Shown here piece by piece: positions 27,522 to 40,661 of a DNA stretch of 64,000 bases. This DNA comes from Synechococcus sp. CCY 9618. GTDB taxonomy: Bacteria; Cyanobacteriota; Cyanobacteriia; PCC-6307; Cyanobiaceae. Positions within the stretch are counted from its first letter, which is position 1. The number at the start of each line of letters is the position of its first letter. The stretch spans positions 1 through 64,000 of the forward strand of contig NZ_JAFKRG010000009.1 of NCBI RefSeq assembly GCF_019038415.1, read 5' to 3'. The translations under genes and the position numbers were made by a program. Below the pieces are notes generated by a model. That model did no database searches. It worked only from the letters and a program-made list of their open reading frames with translations, and was not told the DNA's origin.

Positions 27522-28478
27522 ATGCCGATGCCTTTCCCCGCCATGCGCTGGACCGCTGACGCCATTCCTGACCAGTCCGGCCGGATCGCCCTGGTGACCG
27601 GTGCCAACAGCGGCCTGGGCCTGGAGACATCCCGGGCCCTTGCGGCCAGAGGGGCCACGGTGCTGCTCGCCTGTCGCTCCCGCGCCAAGGCGGAGAAAGC
27701 CCGCGAGGAGCTGCTCACCGCCGCGGCCTCCACCGGCGCCCTCGACGTGCTGCCTCTCGATCTGGCCGACCTGGCCAGCGTGGCGGCGGCAGCCAAGGCG
27801 GTGACTGAGCGCTACGGGCGCCTCGATCTGCTGATCAACAACGCCGGGGTGATGGCGCCGCCCCGCATGCTCACCCGCAACGGCTTCGAGCTCCAGTTCG
27901 GCACCAACCACCTGGGCCACTTTGCCCTCACCCTCGCCCTGCTGCCCCTGCTGCGCGACCGGCCCGGTGCCCGGGTGGTCACGGTCACTTCCGGAGCCCA
28001 GTACTTCGGCCGCATCGCCTTCGACGACCTCCAGGGCGAGCGCCGCTACGACCGCTGGCGGGCCTACGGCCAGAGCAAGCTGGCCAACGTGATGTTCGCC
28101 CTTGAGCTGCAGCGGCGCCTGGCGGCTCAGGGCAGCGGCACGCTCTCCCTGGCCGCCCACCCCGGCTTCGCCCGCACCAACCTGCAGCCCGCCTCGATCG
28201 CCGCCACCGGTTCCTGGATCGAGCCCCTCGCCTACCGGCTCATGGATCCCCTGTTCCAGAGCGCCGCCATGGGGGCCCTGCCCCAGCTGTTCGCCGCCAC
28301 CGCCCCGGAGGCCCGGCCCGGCGGCCACTACGGCCCCGACCAGTGGGGCGGCCTGCGGGGCTGGCCCACCGAGGTGCGCATCGCCCCGGCGGCCCTCGAT
28401 GCCGGCCAGTGCCGCCGCCTCTGGGAGGTGAGCGAGGCCCTCTGCGCTGCGGCCTCACCCCAGCCCGCCCTGGCGTGA
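27522..28478 (+). CDS. Short-chain dehydrogenase/reductase
   Basis: This 318-residue Rossmann-fold oxidoreductase has the nucleotide loop TGANSGLGLETSRAL, NNAGVMAPPRM and the catalytic YGQSKLANV (Tyr/Lys) after a Ser in TVTSGAQY. The spacing and the tail resemble the retinol-dehydrogenase/WWOX-like and protochlorophyllide-reductase-like subgroup, but the substrate cannot be told. The preference is probably NADP because Arg follows the second strand (LACRSRAKAEK). It is co-translated with the DUF4334 gene. Confidence 0.85.
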   Translation: MPMPFPAMRWTADAIPDQSGRIALVTGANSGLGLETSRALAARGATVLLACRSRAKAEKAREELLTAAASTGALDVLPLDLADLASVAAAAKAVTERYGRLDLLINNAGVMAPPRMLTRNGFELQFGTNHLGHFALTLALLPLLRDRPGARVVTVTSGAQYFGRIAFDDLQGERRYDRWRAYGQSKLANVMFALELQRRLAAQGSGTLSLAAHPGFARTNLQPASIAATGSWIEPLAYRLMDPLFQSAAMGALPQLFAATAPEARPGGHYGPDQWGGLRGWPTEVRIAPAALDAGQCRRLWEVSEALCAAASPQPALA

Positions 28479-28529
28479 GCCTGTCCCAGGACCATCCCCC
28501 GTAGACTCATCGGCTGCCGACCACTCCCC

Positions 28530-31556
<3,027 letters not shown>

Positions 31557-31558
31557 CC

Positions 31559-32068
31559 ATGGCTGAGCCCATCCCCGCCGCAGCCCTCTCCCAGGAGCAG
31601 GCCGCTCTGCTCCGCATCGTCTGCACCGTGGCCTGGGCCGACGGTGAGTGCTCCGGCGGCGAGCGGAAGCTGCTGGCCGAGCTGGTGGCACGCCATGTGC
31701 ACGGCGACACCCTCGCGCCCCTCGGGGAGGCGGCGCTGGAGGGAGTCCTGGCGGAGCGGCTGCCCGTTGCCGCCCTGGCTGATCTGGTGGGGCAGCTCGG
31801 CTCCGGCGATGACCGGGAGCTGGCCCTCAAGCTCAGCTACATGATGGTGCGGGTGGGTCGGCGCTCCCCTGAGGAGTCCAGCATCAATTCCCAGGAACGG
31901 GTGGCCTACCGCCGCCTGGTGGAGCTGCTGGGTCTCGACGACGGGAGGATCCGGGAGATCGAGTGGGCGGCGGAAGCCGACCTGCCCAGGAAGCACGGTC
32001 TGGCCCAGCTCCTGGAAGAGCTCACCGCCGGCTGGAGAGATCCGGACGACCGCCCCGGCCCCGCCTGA
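31559..32068 (+). CDS. TerB-like tellurite-resistance-family protein
   Basis: This 169-residue helical protein resembles the TerB fold (LLRIVCTVAWADGECSGGERKLLAELVARH), with an acidic metal-binding motif ADGECS..E. TerB proteins respond to tellurite, DNA damage or phage stress in other bacteria; here it is translated directly after uvrA (2 bases apart), so it may share the DNA-damage setting. The function is inferred from family only. Confidence 0.75.
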   Translation: MAEPIPAAALSQEQAALLRIVCTVAWADGECSGGERKLLAELVARHVHGDTLAPLGEAALEGVLAERLPVAALADLVGQLGSGDDRELALKLSYMMVRVGRRSPEESSINSQERVAYRRLVELLGLDDGRIREIEWAAEADLPRKHGLAQLLEELTAGWRDPDDRPGPA

Positions 32069-32092
32069 ATCCCCGCGAGCCGGCCGGCGGGC

Positions 32093-33094
32093 TCAGGGAA
32101 AAGCCACCTCGCCGCTGCCGCTGGCGTGGGCCTGGTTGGAGTCGGGCATCCAGTAGCTCAGGTCGTTGTGCCAGTAGAGGCGGCCCGGCACCCGCTGGGT
32201 GCTCAGCTTCGTCTTGCCGAGGGCTGACATCAGCTGGGTCATCTCGATCGGAGAGAGATCGGTGACCATGTCGTTGCCGGCGATCTCCAGCAGGGCAGGC
32301 AGCTTGGTGATCGTGGCCGGCTGGGCCAGCTTGCGGAACACCTCGGCCATCACCAGCCGTTGCCGTTCCATCCGCCCCAGATCGCCCCGCTCGTCGTGGC
32401 GGAAACGCAGGAAGCCCTCCAGATCCTCGCCCTTGAGCAGCTGCCTGCCGGGGTAGAGGTTGATGTACAGGCCCTGGGCATTGTCGACGTAGTACATGCG
32501 CTTGGGCACGTCCACCTCCACGCCGCCGAGGGCTTCGGCCAGCTTGCTCACCCCGTCGAGGTTCACCTTCAGGTAGCGGTCGACGGGTGTCGCGAGCAGC
32601 TGGCCCACCTCCTGCTTGGTGGTTTCGATGCCGCCGAGGGCGAACAGGGCGTTGGCCTTCACCACCCCAAGCTGCTCCGATTCGATGTAGGTGTCCCGGG
32701 GCACCTGGGTGATGTGGGTGATGTCGCCGTCGAGCTGGACGGTGAACATCACGTCGGTGTTGTCGCCGATCGCGTCGCGGCCCAGCACCAGGATGCGGCG
32801 ATTCTCGATCGAGAGAGGGTTGAGCACCGCCCCGATGCTGCGGGGCGCCGGAATCAGACCCGCCAGGAACGGGGCGATCAGCCCCGGCAGGGGGCCGGCC
32901 ACCGCCGCCCCCACGGCCAGCCCCAGCCCGAAGGTCAGCAGGGGCAGACGCCGGGCCTTTTTCTGGGAAGGGGGGCGATGCTTCGGATCGGCCCGGTGCG
33001 AGGTCGGCTCAGGCAGCGCCACCGCGCCCATCTCCTTCCGTTTCCGGGTGTTCGGGGAAGGGGAAGGCCTCGAGGGCGAATGGGCCTTGGTCAT
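32093..33094 (-). CDS. LytR-CpsA-Psr (LCP) family protein
   Basis: LCP enzymes transfer glycopolymers to peptidoglycan. The 333-residue protein has a cytoplasmic Lys/Arg-rich tail, one membrane helix (about 48-76) and an extracellular LCP domain: ILVLGRDAIGDNTDVMFTVQL (Asp pair), ITHITQVPRDTYIES and FRHDERGDLGRMERQRLVM, including catalytic Arg residues. It is convergent with the TerB gene (24 bases apart). Confidence 0.92.
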   Translation of the reverse strand: MTKAHSPSRPSPSPNTRKRKEMGAVALPEPTSHRADPKHRPPSQKKARRLPLLTFGLGLAVGAAVAGPLPGLIAPFLAGLIPAPRSIGAVLNPLSIENRRILVLGRDAIGDNTDVMFTVQLDGDITHITQVPRDTYIESEQLGVVKANALFALGGIETTKQEVGQLLATPVDRYLKVNLDGVSKLAEALGGVEVDVPKRMYYVDNAQGLYINLYPGRQLLKGEDLEGFLRFRHDERGDLGRMERQRLVMAEVFRKLAQPATITKLPALLEIAGNDMVTDLSPIEMTQLMSALGKTKLSTQRVPGRLYWHNDLSYWMPDSNQAHASGSGEVAFP

Positions 33095-33157
33095 GGTGCT
33101 ACCCGCAGGCTCGCACCTTAAAGCTCAGGCTGCTGAAAAACCAGTGGTGACGACGGT

Positions 33158-34387
33158 TTATCGGCTGGTCCGCACCTGCACGGCCGCGGCGGCCCCATCG
33201 GCCCGGCTGCGGGCTTCGGCCTCGTCGTCGCCGCGGGCCAGGGCCACCCCCATGCGCCGCCACGGTCGGACGTCGGGCTTGCCGAACAGCAGCACCTGGG
33301 TGTCGGGCACCGCCAGGGCCCGCTCCAGCCCCAGGAAGCTGGGTGCTTCGCCGCTGCCTGGCTTCTCCCCGTCCGCCGCCCCCACCGCCTCCGGCCCGGC
33401 CAGGATCACCCTGGAGGCCGCCGGCCCCAGACTGCGGATCTCCGGGATCGGCAGGCCCAGCACGGCCCGCAGATGCAGCTCGAACTCGCTCAGGTTCTGG
33501 CCCACCAGGGTCACCAGGCCCGTGTCGTGGGGCCTGGGCGAAAGCTCGGAGAACACCACCTCCTCGGCGCCGGGCTCGCCGCAGAGGAAGAACTCCACCC
33601 CGAACAGACCCGCTCCGCCCAGGTCGTCGGTGACGGCCTTCGCCATCGCCTGGGCGGCCGCCAGCTGATCCGTTCCCAGCCGGGCCGGCTGCCAGCTGCA
33701 CTGGTAGTCGCCCCGTTCCTGGATGTGGCCGATCGGCGGACAGAAGAGGGTGGGGCCCTGCCACTGGCGCACCGTCAGCAGGGTGATCTCCAGGGAGAAG
33801 CGCAGGAATTCCTCCACGATCACCCGCTCCCCCGCGCCCCGGGCCCCGGCCATGGCCGCCGCCCAGGCGGCCTCGATCTGCTCCGGTCCCCGCACCACGC
33901 TCTGGCCCTTGCCCGAGGAACTCATCACCGGTTTCACCACCACGGGCCAGCCCAGGGGGGCCGCCGCGGCCGCCAGCTCCGCGGCGCTTTCGGCATAAGC
34001 GAAGCGGGCCGTGCGCAGCCCCAGCCCGGTGGCGGCCAGGTCGCGGATGCGGTCCCGGTTCATGGTCACCGCCGTGGCCCGGGCCGTGGGAATCACGGTG
34101 ATGCCCTCGCCTTCCAGCCCGGCCAGGGCATCCACGGCCAGGGCTTCGATTTCCGGGATCACCACGTCCGGCCGGTGGCGCCGCACCACCTCCCGCAGGG
34201 CGTCGGCGTCGGTCATGGCGATCACTTCGCTGGCCTGGGCCACCGCCATGGCGGGGGCGCCGGCGTAGCGGTCGACGGCGATCACGCGGCAGCCGAGCCG
34301 CTGGGCGGCGATGGCCACCTCCTTGCCCAGTTCACCGCTGCCCAGCAGCATCACGGTGCGCGGGAACGGAGTCGGGCCGGCTGTCAT
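33158..34387 (-). CDS. purT: Formate-dependent phosphoribosylglycinamide formyltransferase 2
   Basis: PurT formylates GAR using formate and ATP, bypassing the folate-dependent PurN. The 409-residue ATP-grasp protein begins with PRTVMLLGSGELGKEVAIAAQRLG and has the grasp elements PVVKPVMSSSGKGQSVV, EEFLRFSLEITLLTVR and ELSPRPHDTGLVTL. The ATG at 34387 was chosen because residues before it (from 34477) are without homology. purU at 45574 supplies formate, so the two can be linked in formate-based purine synthesis. Confidence 0.94.
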   Translation of the reverse strand: MTAGPTPFPRTVMLLGSGELGKEVAIAAQRLGCRVIAVDRYAGAPAMAVAQASEVIAMTDADALREVVRRHRPDVVIPEIEALAVDALAGLEGEGITVIPTARATAVTMNRDRIRDLAATGLGLRTARFAYAESAAELAAAAAPLGWPVVVKPVMSSSGKGQSVVRGPEQIEAAWAAAMAGARGAGERVIVEEFLRFSLEITLLTVRQWQGPTLFCPPIGHIQERGDYQCSWQPARLGTDQLAAAQAMAKAVTDDLGGAGLFGVEFFLCGEPGAEEVVFSELSPRPHDTGLVTLVGQNLSEFELHLRAVLGLPIPEIRSLGPAASRVILAGPEAVGAADGEKPGSGEAPSFLGLERALAVPDTQVLLFGKPDVRPWRRMGVALARGDDEAEARSRADGAAAAVQVRTSR

Positions 34388-34449
34388 GGCGGGGGATTCG
34401 GATGCGGAGATCCTGCCGCGGCGCCCGTCCCTTCCCCTAACCTGCCGCG

Positions 34450-34656
34450 ATGTCACCGGCTCTTCACTCCATTCCATCCGCCTTCACGGCCCTGCCCCCC
34501 GGGCCCCTGGCCTTCAGCACTGTCGGGGATGCAGCCGAAGGGCTGCTGCCCTTCGGCTGGGATGTGGCCGGCTTCCAGAAGTGGACTCTGATCTATCTGG
34601 GCGTGTCCTCCCTGGCCTTCGTTCTGGTGTGGCTGGTGGGCTACATGCGCCGCTGA
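34450..34656 (+). CDS. Small single-pass membrane protein
   Basis: This 68-residue protein has a C-terminal helix (about 44-65: WTLIYLGVSSLAFVLVWLVGYM) ending in RR, which fixes the C-terminus inside. The Pro/Gly-rich N-terminus has no known motif. No family is recognised; it resembles small thylakoid or plasma-membrane proteins of cyanobacteria in size. It is divergent from purT (62 bases apart). Confidence 0.6.
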   Translation: MSPALHSIPSAFTALPPGPLAFSTVGDAAEGLLPFGWDVAGFQKWTLIYLGVSSLAFVLVWLVGYMRR

Positions 34657-34687
34657 TCGACGCCCCTCGGCCCGACCCCGGCCAGCG

Positions 34688-34936
34688 TCAGACCCCGGGC
34701 CCGTCCAGCAGGGTGAGCTGGCTTTCGGCCGATTCCTCGCTCACGAACCCGTAGGCCTCGAACACCGCCGGATCGGGGTGGGTGATGCGCTGTCCTTCCG
34801 GATGGCGCTCCACCCGGAAGCCCTCGCCGGCCATGCGCCGCATCAGGGCGGCGGCTTCCTCGAACCGCGCCGCCATGGCGTCGAGACTGGCGCAGTCGGC
34901 GGTCAGTCCCGTTTCCTTCCAGGTGAAATAGGCCAT
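34688..34936 (-). CDS. Small conserved-type hypothetical protein
   Basis: This 82-residue acidic protein begins MAYFTWKETGLTADCASLDAMAARFEEAA and has an amphipathic helix followed by HPEGQRITHPDPAVFEAYGF. No family is recognised. It lies 43 bases after the mraY start region on the other side of the same strand, so it may be transcribed with or before mraY. Confidence 0.6.
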   Translation of the reverse strand: MAYFTWKETGLTADCASLDAMAARFEEAAALMRRMAGEGFRVERHPEGQRITHPDPAVFEAYGFVSEESAESQLTLLDGPGV

Positions 34937-34979
34937 GGCCCGGGGTGCGAAGGAGCGTTCGGCGGCGCGGGGCGGCGAC

Positions 34980-36056
34980 TCAGGGCAGCAGCACCAGTCC
35001 CACCAGCACCAGTATCAGGCTGACACCCCAGAAGCTGAGCACCACCCGTTGCTCGGGGAGTCCCCCCAGTTCGAAATGGTGGTGCAGCGGCGCCATCCGG
35101 AACAGCCGGCGCCCCTGGCCGTCGGCCCCCTTGGTGGCCTTGAACACCGCCACCTGGAGGATCACCGAGAGGGATTCGGCCAGGAACACCCCGCCCATCA
35201 GCAGCAGGGGCCAGAGGCTGTCGCTCAGGAGGGCCACCGACGACAGGGCCGCCCCCATGGCCAGGGATCCGGTGTCGCCCATGAACACCCGGGCTGGATG
35301 CCGGTTCTGGCTCAGGAATCCCAGCCAGCAGCCCGCCATGGCGGTGCAGAAGGAGGCCAGCACCGGATCGCCCCCGTGGCCCCGCAGGATCAGCTGCAGC
35401 CCCATGCCGGTGAACACCACCGCGCCGCAGCCGGCGGCCAGGCCGTCGAGGCCATCGGTGAGGTTGGTGGCGTTGCTCTCCGCCAGGAACACGAACAGGG
35501 CCAGGGGCCAGATGAGCAGCCCCAGGGTCAGCACCCGGCCGAAGGGCAGGCCCAGATCTCCGGGCACACCGCCCCCCAGCCAGCCGCCCTGATGGGCCCA
35601 GGCCAGGAACCCGACCGCCACCAGGGCCTGGAGCAGGAGCTTGCCCCGGGGACTCAGGCCGGTGTTGGTGCGGCGGGTGAGGCTGCGCCAGTCGTCGACG
35701 GCGCCGATGGCCATGTAGGCCAGGGTGGCCGCCGCCACCGCCAGGGGGCGGGGATCCTCCGGGCTGATCAGGCCTCCCACGAGCACCCCCACCGGCACCA
35801 CCAGCAGGCCGCCCATGGTGGGGGTGCCGGCCTTGCTGTGGTGGGCCTGGGGACCTTCCTGGCGGATCACCTGGCCCAGCTTGAGCGCCCGCAGCCGCGG
35901 CACCCCGAGGGCAGCCACCACTGTGCTCACCGCCGCGGCCGTCACCAGCGGCAGGGTGAGCATGGAATTGGCCACCAGCGTGTCGCACGCCAGGCAGGCG
36001 GCCAGCAGGATCAGGGCGAGCAGGGCCGCCGGGGTCCGGCCGTCGCGGGATGCCAT
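34980..36056 (-). CDS. mraY: Phospho-N-acetylmuramoyl-pentapeptide transferase
   Basis: MraY makes lipid I, the first membrane step of peptidoglycan synthesis. The 358-residue polytopic protein has about ten membrane helices and the catalytic aspartates in [11 protein letters not shown] (Asp pair), [13 protein letters not shown] and [13 protein letters not shown]-rich [12 protein letters not shown] lies near the C-terminus. It stands alone, not within an mur cluster, as is common in cyanobacteria. Confidence 0.96.
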   Translation of the reverse strand: MASRDGRTPAALLALILLAACLACDTLVANSMLTLPLVTAAAVSTVVAALGVPRLRALKLGQVIRQEGPQAHHSKAGTPTMGGLLVVPVGVLVGGLISPEDPRPLAVAAATLAYMAIGAVDDWRSLTRRTNTGLSPRGKLLLQALVAVGFLAWAHQGGWLGGGVPGDLGLPFGRVLTLGLLIWPLALFVFLAESNATNLTDGLDGLAAGCGAVVFTGMGLQLILRGHGGDPVLASFCTAMAGCWLGFLSQNRHPARVFMGDTGSLAMGAALSSVALLSDSLWPLLLMGGVFLAESLSVILQVAVFKATKGADGQGRRLFRMAPLHHHFELGGLPEQRVVLSFWGVSLILVLVGLVLLP

Positions 36057-36094
36057 CGGTGGTGCCGGAAGGGGAGGCCTGTGGCGGAAGATCG

Positions 36095-36346
36095 TCAGTC
36101 TTCCCAGTTCTCCTCGGACTGATCGTCAGCCTGGTTGTAGTCCTCCTTCTCGCCCATCAGAGCCGAGAGTTCCTCCTCTTCCACCGTGCTCACATCGGTG
36201 CTGGCGGTTTCCTCATCGGCCACCAGGCGGCCGCTGGCCTCCAGCAGGCTCAGCAGGTCAGGCTCATCCCGCAGCGGCAGCACCGGTGCTGGCTCGTTGC
36301 GCCGGTAGCGGGTGAGGGAGGGGTTGATGGTGTCGAGAATGCTCAT
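36095..36346 (-). CDS. DUF3134 protein
   Basis: This 83-residue cytosolic protein begins [25 protein letters not shown], a start typical of the cyanobacterial DUF3134 family, and ends in an acidic tail rich in Glu and Asp. Its function is unknown. The ATG at 36346 was used; the much longer open frame upstream is a shadow of argG. It is 38 bases upstream of mraY on the same strand. Confidence 0.8.
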   Translation of the reverse strand: MSILDTINPSLTRYRRNEPAPVLPLRDEPDLLSLLEASGRLVADEETASTDVSTVEEEELSALMGEKEDYNQADDQSEENWED

Positions 36347-36413
36347 GCCGTCAGGCTGGGTCGTCAAGGACCGATCCACCACCCTACCGCCCGGGCCCCA
36401 GGCCCCTCCTGCC

Positions 36414-36652
36414 ATGCCCCGTTCGAAGGTCCAGGATGTGGGCCGCCTCTGGTCCCTGGCCCTGGTCCTCAGTGCCCTGCTGGCTGCGGCTGGGATGCGC
36501 TGGCCCCTTCCCCTGCCGATCGTGCCGGCCGTCGTGGCCGCCCTGGTGCTGGGACCGCCCCTGCTGATGGCCCTGGTGCTGCTGGCCCGCTGGCGCCTGC
36601 CTGAGGACCCCCAGGGGGGAGAATCGGACGCAACAGCGCAGGAGCGGCACTG

Positions 36653-36653
<1 letters not shown>
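36414..36653 (+). CDS. Two-helix membrane protein upstream of argG
   Basis: This 79-residue protein has two predicted membrane helices (about 14-29 and 33-58) and a charged Glu/Asp-rich tail. The stop overlaps the argG ATG as TGATG, so translation is coupled. No family is recognised. Confidence 0.6.
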
Positions 36654-37894
<1,241 letters not shown>

Positions 37895-38594
37895 ACTGCT
37901 GAGGACCCTCCAGCCTCAGGGCACGCTTCAGCGCCTGACCCCAGCCCTTTTTGCGCTCCACCGTGGGCAGCAGCCGGGGCTGGCCCCGGCCTGAGCCGGG
38001 GCCGTCGGCATCGCCGGGGCTGAGGCTGTAAAGCCGATCGCGCAGGGCCTGATTATCGGCCAACAGATGCTTCTGGTGTTCCATCACCGTGGTGAGGCGC
38101 TGCTGAAACTTGCGCTCGAAGATCTCCGGCAGATCTTCGAGCATTTCGTGCAGCGCCTTGAGCTCGTCGCGGGCGGCGGCCAGCTCCATCTCCAGTTGCT
38201 GCGGGTCCGGCCCGGTGGTGGTGATGGCCAGGCTAGTGGGCGCTGGCCGGGGAGCGTCCGGCGGTGGCGCGACGTATGGGGCGGCAGGCTCGGCGGCTGG
38301 GGCCGGAGAGGGCGGCTCCGGTACCGGCTCGGCAAGGGCTGGAGTGGGATCGCCGAAGCTGAAGCTGGCCGGTGGAGGGGCGGGCCGCGGAGCCACCGGC
38401 TGGCCGGGCGTCAGCACGCTCGGCGGCTCGGGCTGGTTCGATGGCCAGCGGTTCGTGCTGAAGGCTGGCTGTGCCGGCACGGCACGCGAGGGATCCTCCC
38501 TACCGGAGAAGGCATCCTCCTTGTCCCTCTCAGTCATCCCTTAGCACCCGTTCGGTGGACTCTACGCCCAGTGATCAGGGGGCTACAACCCGGC

Positions 38595-38957
38595 TCAGGC
38601 CGTTGCCGCTTCGGTCGGGGCGACGTCCACGGAAGCCCCGGGGGTGCCACGGGGCGGAGGCATGGGGCCGTCCTGAATCACGGTGAGGTAGCGGATCACG
38701 TCCTCGGACAGGCGCATGGCCCGCTCCAGGACCGCCACCTGCTGGCCGTCACCGCTGTGGTTCAGCTGCACGTAGATGCCCTCCCGGTGCTTGGCGATCG
38801 GGTAGGCCAGGCGGCGCTTGCCACGCATCTGGGTGTCGAGCACCTCGGCGCCGGATTCGGTGACGAGATCGCGGTACTTGGCGACGTGGGTCTCGACCTC
38901 CTCCTCCGGAATATCCGGCCGGAGGATGTACATGGTCTCGTAATAGGGCTGCGTCAT
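38595..38957 (-). CDS. rpsF: 30S ribosomal protein S6
   Basis: S6 binds 16S rRNA and S18 in the small subunit. This 120-residue protein has the family N-terminus ([29 protein letters not shown]) and the [19 protein letters not shown] strand, plus a Pro/Ala-rich cyanobacterial-type tail. Length and motifs are normal. Confidence 0.96.
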   Translation of the reverse strand: MTQPYYETMYILRPDIPEEEVETHVAKYRDLVTESGAEVLDTQMRGKRRLAYPIAKHREGIYVQLNHSGDGQQVAVLERAMRLSEDVIRYLTVIQDGPMPPPRGTPGASVDVAPTEAATA

Positions 38958-39048
38958 GGTCGCCTGTGGAGGGGCTGAGGGGCACCGGGCCCGCCAGCGA
39001 CGGATCCAGCAACCTATCGCAGCACTGGGGCCGACCCCGCAGGGCCGC

Positions 39049-39516
39049 TCAGTAGAGCTGCATCCGCACCGCTTCCGACACGGTGGGGATGTCGGGTTCC
39101 TTGCCCCTAAGGGTCTGGACCACAGCGAACAGCACCAGCAGCAGAGTGCCGAGGAAGATCGTGTTGGAGAGGGTGCGAAGCGCGAAACCGCCGCCCAGGG
39201 GGGCCAGCACCGTGTCGAAGGCCAGGGTGAGTAGCACCAGCACGATGTCGATCAGGATCGCCTGCAGCACGTTGAAACGGATCCCATAGGGCACCCGCGG
39301 ATTGCGCACCACCAGCAGGAACAGGAGCAGGAACAGCACCAGGCCACCGAAGGGGACCGCCCGCTCCAGCACCACCAGGGGCAGGGCCGGCAGGGCGAAC
39401 CACTGGAGCAGCGGGAACATGGCGAACAGGCTCTGGCCGAAGCGCAGGGCGTCACTCAAGGGGAGCAGATAGGCCAGGGCTGCCAGCAGCCGCTGCCAGA
39501 TCGGAGGACCTTCCAT
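39049..39516 (-). CDS. Tic20-family membrane protein
   Basis: This 155-residue protein has four membrane helices and the Tic20 motif pattern: [40 protein letters not shown]. In plastids Tic20 is part of the protein-import channel of the inner envelope; the cyanobacterial role is not established. It lies 91 bases upstream of rpsF and 24 bases beyond the aroE stop, all on one strand. Confidence 0.85.
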   Translation of the reverse strand: MEGPPIWQRLLAALAYLLPLSDALRFGQSLFAMFPLLQWFALPALPLVVLERAVPFGGLVLFLLLFLLVVRNPRVPYGIRFNVLQAILIDIVLVLLTLAFDTVLAPLGGGFALRTLSNTIFLGTLLLVLFAVVQTLRGKEPDIPTVSEAVRMQLY

Positions 39517-39540
39517 GGGGGCTCTGTCAGTGACCGCAGG

Positions 39541-40485
39541 CTAATGACCCTCCAGCCGGGCCAGGGCCGCCACCCGCATGGCCGCCACCGGCACGTCGCG
39601 GCGCCCGCTCCAGAGCCGCAGGGCGGCGGCCCCCTGCTGCACCAGCATCTCCAGCCCGTCGATGGCGGTGCAGCCCCGCTCGCGGGCCAGGCGCAGCAGG
39701 GCCGTGGGCCTCGGCGTGTAGATGAGGTCGTAGACCGTTGCCCCCGGCGGCAGGGCCGCCAGCTGGTCGGGCCGCAGGGGGGAACGGGAGGCAGCCCCGG
39801 GGTCGGAGCCGGAGGCCATGCCCACCGGCGTGGTGTTCACCACCAGATCGGTGCGGGCCAGGGCCGCTGCCAGGGGCCCGGGTTCAGCGACCGGCTCCTG
39901 TCCCCAGGGCAGGGGCTCCAGGCCGGGGGCCCAGGCGGTGCAGATGTCCAGGAAGTGGGCCAGGGTCGTCCGGTTCCGGCCCGCCACCCGGATCCGGCCC
40001 AGCCCCAGCTCCACCAGGCCCGCCACCACCGCCCGGGCGCTGCCGCCGCAGCCCAGCACCAGAGCTTCGCGGGCGCTCCAGGGGCGCCCCTTGTGGCCGA
40101 CCGCGCCTGCTGGGCGCAGCGGCGCCAGGAACCCCTCCACGTCCGTGTTGGTGCCCAGCCAGCCGCCCCCTTCCCGCCGCACCAGGGTGTTCACTGCCCC
40201 CAGACGGCGCGCCAGGGGCGTCAGCTCCCCTGCCAGTTCCGCCGCCGCCTGCTTGTGGGGCAGGGTCACGTTGAGGCCGCGGCAGTCGAGGGCCTCGAGG
40301 GCCAGCAGCACCCCGGCCAGGTCCGCCGCCTTCACCGGCAGGGCCAGGTAGGCCCAGTCGAGACCCAGGGCGGCGATGGCGGCGTTGTGCATCGCCGGCG
40401 AGAGGGAGTGGCGCACCGGATCCCCCAGCACCCCGGCCAGGGCGGTGCCGCCACCGATCGCCGTCGCTGTCGGGGGGGTCGCCAT
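39541..40485 (-). CDS. aroE: Shikimate dehydrogenase
   Basis: AroE reduces 3-dehydroshikimate to shikimate with NADPH. The 314-residue protein has the substrate site ([22 protein letters not shown]), catalytic NVTLPHKQ (Lys), and the NADP loop [16 protein letters not shown], and ends with the usual AALRLW region. Length is slightly above the 270-290 norm owing to Ala/Gly-rich insertions. It is divergent from dnaK. Confidence 0.93.
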   Translation of the reverse strand: MATPPTATAIGGGTALAGVLGDPVRHSLSPAMHNAAIAALGLDWAYLALPVKAADLAGVLLALEALDCRGLNVTLPHKQAAAELAGELTPLARRLGAVNTLVRREGGGWLGTNTDVEGFLAPLRPAGAVGHKGRPWSAREALVLGCGGSARAVVAGLVELGLGRIRVAGRNRTTLAHFLDICTAWAPGLEPLPWGQEPVAEPGPLAAALARTDLVVNTTPVGMASGSDPGAASRSPLRPDQLAALPPGATVYDLIYTPRPTALLRLARERGCTAIDGLEMLVQQGAAALRLWSGRRDVPVAAMRVAALARLEGH

Positions 40486-40607
40486 GGGCTTGCGGAGGCG
40501 GCTGCCGCCCGACCGTAGACCCCCCGGATCCCAGGCTCCGACTGGCCTGCGACGGCTGCCCGGTACGGCAGCTGTTCGGGAACCACCCCTCGCCCTGGTC
40601 AGCCCCG

Positions 40608-40635
40608 GATGCGGAAGATGGCCTCAGTCCGCATC
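40608..40635. promoter_or_regulatory. Inverted repeat upstream of dnaK
   Basis: GATGCGGA (40608-40615) and TCCGCATC (40628-40635) form a perfect 8-base inverted repeat with a 12-base loop, 27 bases upstream of the dnaK ATG. It is not the CIRCE element (TTAGCACTC / GAGTGCTAA). It could be an operator or a hairpin in the 5' leader of the heat-shock gene mRNA. The function is inferred from position. Confidence 0.4.
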
Positions 40636-40661
40636 TCATCCACTCAAGGAGGTGGTTATCC

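Noticed and set aside
32075-32092. GAGCC / GGCTC hairpin between the TerB and LCP genes as a terminator
   Set aside because: The stem is short, G+C rich, and lacks a T-run on either strand.
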